NCBI GenBank assembly: GCA_021795535.1
Contig: JAJYPG010000047.1
Location: 1 to 7,778, forward strand
DNA length: 7,778 nucleotides
Reading direction: 5' to 3'
DNA from: Planctomycetota bacterium
Lineage (GTDB): Bacteria > Planctomycetota > Phycisphaerae > WQYP01
Shown here piece by piece: positions 5,307-7,778 of the stretch. Position 1 is the stretch's first letter; each line of letters starts with the position of its first letter. The translations under genes were made by a program, and so were the position numbers. The notes below the pieces were generated by a model. The model did not search any database. It was given only the letters and a program-made list of their open reading frames with translations, and had not been told where the DNA came from.

Positions 5307-6266
5307 ATGCGTGAGAACGACCTTATTGCCTGGATCAGCAAGCAGTCCGCCTGCACCCATGGTGTGCACATTGGCATTGGCGACGACATGGCCTCAGTTG
5401 CGTTGAATGCTTCGCCGACGGAGGGGGGCGGCGGACTGGCGCTTCTGAAAATAGATCAGGCACTGGACCAGGTTCATTTTGATCTTTCCGTTCATTCCCC
5501 GCGCGATGCGGGGTGCAAAGCGGTCAATCGGTGCCTTTCCGATTGTGCGGCCATGGCGTGCCTGCCAGCGGCTGTATTGATTGCCGTGGCCCTTCCAACG
5601 GAGGCGGATGAAACCCTGGCCCGCGAGCTGTTTCTTGGCGCCCGCGATGCGGCAGCCGTCTTTGAATGCCCACTGGTGGGTGGTGATACAGCGATCTGGA
5701 ATCAGCGGCTGGCGATTACCATAGCGGCCTTGGGAAAGGCCAATCGCGAGCCGATTTTGCGTTCCGGCGCACTGGCGAACGATCTGGTGTGTGTAACGGG
5801 GCAATTGGGTGGCAGCATTCTGGGAAGACATTTAGCCTTTACCCCACGTATTGCACTGGCACAAAAGCTCGTCGCCGCAGCACCCATACATGCCATGATG
5901 GATATATCAGATGGTCTGGCGATGGATTTTCCGCGTCTGATGGCGGCATCGGGGTGCGGCGGAATAATTGACGCGCGGCAACTTCCCCTGCACCCGGATG
6001 CCCTGAAACTGGCCAAACAAGATGGCCAGGCCGCATGGCTTCACGCACTGGGTGATGGCGAAGACTATGAATTGCTTTTCACGATTTCGCCTGCGGATTT
6101 TCCGCGTATCGCCCAACTTGACCAAACGGTGCCTGTAACGGCCATTGGGTCAGTTACCCAAAACAGCGGGGTTCAACTGCGCTTGATGAATGGCCAACTG
6201 GTTCCGTGGCCAAAGGGCGGATGGGAACATATTGGCATGACGGGAAATGCGTCCAATGGAATATAA
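5307..6266 (+). CDS. thiL: Thiamine-monophosphate kinase
   Basis: The 319-residue protein is ThiL of the PurM/SelD ATP-binding superfamily, which phosphorylates thiamine monophosphate to thiamine diphosphate in the cytoplasm. Visible landmarks are the glycine/aspartate metal-binding start IGIGDD (22-27), KIDQALDQVHFDL (48-60, equivalent to TTDxLVEGVHF), LSDCAAM (77-83), LVGGDT (123-128), VCVTGQLGGS (161-170), MMDISDGLAMD (197-207) and LGDGEDYELL (248-257). Length is normal for the family. I start at 5307 because MRENDLIAWI aligns with the usual ThiL beginning; the ATG at 5298 overlaps a TATAAT box, and the frame further upstream to 5202 reads as arginine-rich filler over a palindromic repeat. 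No TPP riboswitch motif is visible upstream. tsaE begins inside its last codons, so the pair is translationally coupled. Confidence 0.92.
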   Translation: MRENDLIAWISKQSACTHGVHIGIGDDMASVALNASPTEGGGGLALLKIDQALDQVHFDLSVHSPRDAGCKAVNRCLSDCAAMACLPAAVLIAVALPTEADETLARELFLGARDAAAVFECPLVGGDTAIWNQRLAITIAALGKANREPILRSGALANDLVCVTGQLGGSILGRHLAFTPRIALAQKLVAAAPIHAMMDISDGLAMDFPRLMAASGCGGIIDARQLPLHPDALKLAKQDGQAAWLHALGDGEDYELLFTISPADFPRIAQLDQTVPVTAIGSVTQNSGVQLRLMNGQLVPWPKGGWEHIGMTGNASNGI

Positions 6267-6759
6267 ATGCGCCAGTGTGGAACAAACAATAAAGCTGGGC
6301 GAAGCAATTGGCCGTCTGGTCCCTGCGGGCCAGGTGATAGCGCTGGATGGCCCGCTGGGCACCGGAAAAACGCAATTGGTCCGTGGAATAGCGTTGGGCG
6401 CGGGCGTGGCGGATATATCCCTGGTCTGCTCGCCCACGTATGTGCTGCTGAATATTTATCCGGCGGATGAAACAGTGCCGAGGGCAAAAACGGTCTATCA
6501 TCTGGATGCGTATCGGGTGCGGTCCACGGAGGATTTTACCGCCATCGGATTTGACGAACTGCTGGATCAGGACGGTATTGTGGTGCTGGAATGGGCCAGT
6601 CGCACGCCAGGACTTTTGGGGGACAACGCCTTACGCATTACCGGCACAGTTCTGGATGAAACCTCGCGGCTTTGGCGGCTTGCGGCGCAAGGAGAAGAAT
6701 CTAAAAAACTACTTAAAGAGCTTGCGGCCAAAATGATGATGGGTGAGCCTGCGCGATAA
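6256..6759 (+). CDS. tsaE: tRNA threonylcarbamoyladenosine biosynthesis ATPase TsaE
   Basis: The 167-residue P-loop protein matches TsaE, the ATPase that works with TsaB and TsaD to put threonylcarbamoyl on A37 of ANN-decoding tRNAs. Counting from the chosen start, Walker A is GPLGTGKT at about 32-39, followed by the switch-like CSPTYVLLNIY (58-68), the conserved HLDAYR (82-87) and VLEWASR (110-116), which corresponds to the family's LIEWPER. An ATG nine bases earlier (6247) is also possible. I prefer 6256 because GGGAA at 6242-6246 is nine bases upstream of it. The start overlaps the thiL end by 11 nt, implying one transcript and coupled translation. The C-terminal helix (ESKKLLKELAAKMMM) overlaps a convergent minus-strand open frame. 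Confidence 0.92.
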   Translation: MEYKCASVEQTIKLGEAIGRLVPAGQVIALDGPLGTGKTQLVRGIALGAGVADISLVCSPTYVLLNIYPADETVPRAKTVYHLDAYRVRSTEDFTAIGFDELLDQDGIVVLEWASRTPGLLGDNALRITGTVLDETSRLWRLAAQGEESKKLLKELAAKMMMGEPAR

Positions 6760-6963
6760 ATCGGAACCCATAAGTTCGACCAAAAACAATGGCGCGTTTT
6801 TGGGGTAAAGAACTTCCATCAGACCATTGGACGGGGTGTTCATAAACGGTGGGATTGATTCCAGACCTGTCACGGTGTGGATGAAAACCGGCCTGAAGTC
6901 GCGGAAAAATATAACCCAGGCCCCGATACAAATCAGGATCGAGTCAAATGCGGTGTAACTTCT
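6709..6963 (-). pseudogene. Protein-like open frame without a start, possibly frameshifted small membrane protein
   Basis: The minus strand has an 84-codon open frame ending in TAG at 6711-6709. It reads as credible protein: a hydrophobic run DSILICIGAWVIFF, then RDFRPVFIHTVTGLESIPPF, PLFLVELMGSDLSRR and a basic histidine-rich end HHHFGRKLFK. No ATG occurs until mid-frame (6843) and no ribosome site precedes any alternative start. Just upstream in another frame, a TTG at 6967 reads LKKLHRI and stops at TGA; a +1 shift at ATT-TGA-C (6949-6943) would join it to the long frame, giving a basic start plus membrane anchor. It could be a frameshifted gene, a sequencing error, a programmed shift or chance. 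It overlaps the tsaE 3' end by 51 nt. I do not recognise a family. Confidence 0.3.
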
Positions 6964-6986
6964 TCAACTAAATTATTCCACCGTAC

Positions 6987-7502
6987 TCACTCCAGCTCCA
7001 GCAGACGCAGATGTTCGGCGTGAAGCTGGCTGTAGGCTTGCTCAAGCGCTTGTGGAATAACCCGGACCTGGCCCACCACACTCATGAAGTTCACATCACC
7101 ATTCCAGCGCGGCACAACGTGCATGTGCGCATGGCCGGGAAGACCGGCTCCAGCGCAACGCCCCTGATTAATGCCAATGTTGTACCCCTGCGGATTCATG
7201 GCACCGAACAAAAGTCGCTGCCCATGGGCGGCCAGTTCCATCATGGAAGAGCGTTCGTCCGCGGCAAGATCGGTAAGTTCGGCGGCATGACGATACGGTG
7301 CCACCAGCAGGTGCCCGTTTACATAGGGAAACTTATTCATAACCAGTAGCGCCAGCGGCGAGCGGGCGATCACCAGATTAGCGGCATCGTCCTGGGGCGC
7401 TGCGGCATAGCGGCACAAAAAGCAGCCATCATTCCCGGTGGCAACGGACTTGATATATTCCAGCCGCCATGGTGCCCAGAGCAGATTTCCAGTATTGGTC
7501 AT
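6987..7502 (-). CDS. HIT-family protein, Ap4A phosphorylase-like
   Basis: The 171-residue protein is a histidine-triad nucleotide-binding protein. The triad GHAHMHVVPRW at 123-133 gives His124, His126 and His128, the last expected to be the nucleophile. NLLWAPWRLEYIKS (6-19) and the CFLC pair (Cys27, Cys30, probable zinc ligands) place it with the subgroup that includes mycobacterial Ap4A phosphorylase rather than with short HINT proteins. NKFPYVNGHLLVAPYRH (56-72) and NIGINQGRCAGAGLPGH (108-124) are typical. It probably cleaves dinucleoside polyphosphates or related nucleotides in the cytoplasm; the exact substrate is inferred. The start at 7502 is preferred because AAGGA lies six bases upstream, while the longer frame from 7547 runs through a hairpin and T-tract. 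It diverges from zwf. Confidence 0.9.
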   Translation of the reverse strand: MTNTGNLLWAPWRLEYIKSVATGNDGCFLCRYAAAPQDDAANLVIARSPLALLVMNKFPYVNGHLLVAPYRHAAELTDLAADERSSMMELAAHGQRLLFGAMNPQGYNIGINQGRCAGAGLPGHAHMHVVPRWNGDVNFMSVVGQVRVIPQALEQAYSQLHAEHLRLLELE

Positions 7503-7531
7503 GGATATTCCTTGCAAAGGCCGGCCGCGCG

Positions 7532-7555
7532 AAAAAAACAGCCACACACCGGCTG
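7532..7555 (-). terminator. Terminator-like hairpin in the leader of the HIT gene
   Basis: On the minus strand CAGCC-GGTGTGT-GGCTG is followed directly by seven T residues (7538-7532). The stem is only 5 bp but GC-rich. It lies about 30 bases upstream of the HIT start codon and downstream of the likely HIT promoter, so it could act as an attenuator or block antisense reads. The weak stem keeps confidence low. Confidence 0.35.
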
Positions 7556-7558
7556 GAG

Positions 7559-7609
7559 TTGGCCACGCGAGAGCTTATGCTAGAATACCGTGGGTTATTG
7601 AATGCTCAA
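7559..7609. promoter_or_regulatory. Divergent zwf and HIT promoters sharing one -10 segment
   Basis: Plus strand: TTGGCC (7559-7564), spacer 16, then TAGAAT (7581-7586) with an extended TGC just before it; transcription would start near 7593, about 40 nt before zwf. Minus strand: TTGAGC (7609-7604), spacer 16, then TATTCT (7587-7582); transcription would start near 7575, about 72 nt before the HIT gene. The two -10 boxes occupy the same 7 bp, so polymerase could bind in either direction but not both at once. The plus-strand promoter is the stronger match. Confidence 0.45.
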
Positions 7610-7632
7610 GCGCAAGCAATGGAGTGTAAAGA

Positions 7633-7778
7633 ATGTCTGACAAGCTGCCCCCGAAAACCACCAATGGATCAACTGCGGCTCAACCGTGTGTTATTGTGAT
7701 ATTTGGCGCCACTGGAGATTTAACAGCGCGAAAACTGCTGCCCGCCATTTATAATTTGCGACGCGAAAATCTGCTGTC
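7633..7778 (+). CDS. zwf: Glucose-6-phosphate dehydrogenase, N-terminal part
   Basis: Only the first 48 codons are in the window; the frame is open at the right edge. After a short polar leader, [20 protein letters not shown] (19-38) contains the NADP-binding glycine motif GATGDL and the [10 protein letters not shown] helix diagnostic of Zwf. The enzyme oxidises glucose 6-phosphate to 6-phosphogluconolactone, the entry step of the oxidative pentose phosphate route, supplying NADPH. GGAG at 7621-7624 lies eight bases before the ATG. The first 18 residues ([14 protein letters not shown]) are likely disordered. Confidence 0.93.
   Translation, partial: MSDKLPPKTTNGSTAAQPCVIVIFGATGDLTARKLLPAIYNLRRENLL

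Noticed and set aside
5136..5369. 77-codon minus-strand frame between the acyltransferase and thiL
   Set aside because: It overlaps the thiL start and the repeat; the protein-like RTGKMPV string in this region comes from the repeat box.
6780..6803. Inverted repeat CCAAAAAC/GTTTTTGG after tsaE as a terminator
   Set aside because: The 8-bp stem is AT-rich and no T-run follows on either strand.

Overview
This 7.8 kb window is a bacterial chromosomal segment of middling GC with short intergenic gaps and genes on both strands. No phage, insertion sequence, CRISPR array, tRNA or rRNA was recognised. The gene set (UDP-xylose synthase-like enzyme, exported DUF4139-like protein, LpxL-like acyltransferase, ThiL, TsaE, HIT protein, Zwf) fits a Gram-negative, outer-membrane-bearing organism. 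The intergenic palindromes, whose translations give strings such as RQDAR and TGILPV/TGKMPV, resemble repeats I associate with Planctomycetota (Phycisphaerae) and Verrucomicrobiota. The phylum is an inference from memory, not a demonstrated placement.

Left part (1-3072): an exported protein ending in a DUF4139-like domain lies on the minus strand. It is divergent from a UDP-glucuronate decarboxylase-type epimerase on the plus strand. The 366 nt between them holds a -10 box for each direction.

Middle part (3073-5108): a 343-nt gene-free stretch carries a striking palindrome with a perfect 36-nt core, then a consensus -10. Next come an acyl carrier protein and a FabZ/ApeI-like hotdog dehydratase (18 nt apart, + strand). 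An LpxL/HtrB-like acyltransferase converges on them and overlaps the dehydratase 3' end by 52 nt. ACP, dehydratase and lipid acyltransferase together suggest a small acyl-chain building and transfer module, as in aryl-polyene-type clusters, but no ketosynthase or ketoreductase is present in the window. This is the most interesting functional assembly here.

Right part (5109-7778): a second, more degenerate palindromic element lies between the acyltransferase and thiL. thiL (thiamine-phosphate kinase) and tsaE (tRNA t6A synthesis ATPase) form an overlapping gene pair. thiL may be transcribed leaderless from a TATAAT box just before its start. Converging on tsaE is an 84-codon minus-strand open frame that looks protein-like but lacks a start; a +1 shift at ATT-TGA-C would connect it to one. 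A HIT-family nucleotide phosphorylase/hydrolase (minus) and the start of zwf (plus, cut by the window edge) diverge from a promoter region in which both -10 boxes fall on the same seven base pairs.
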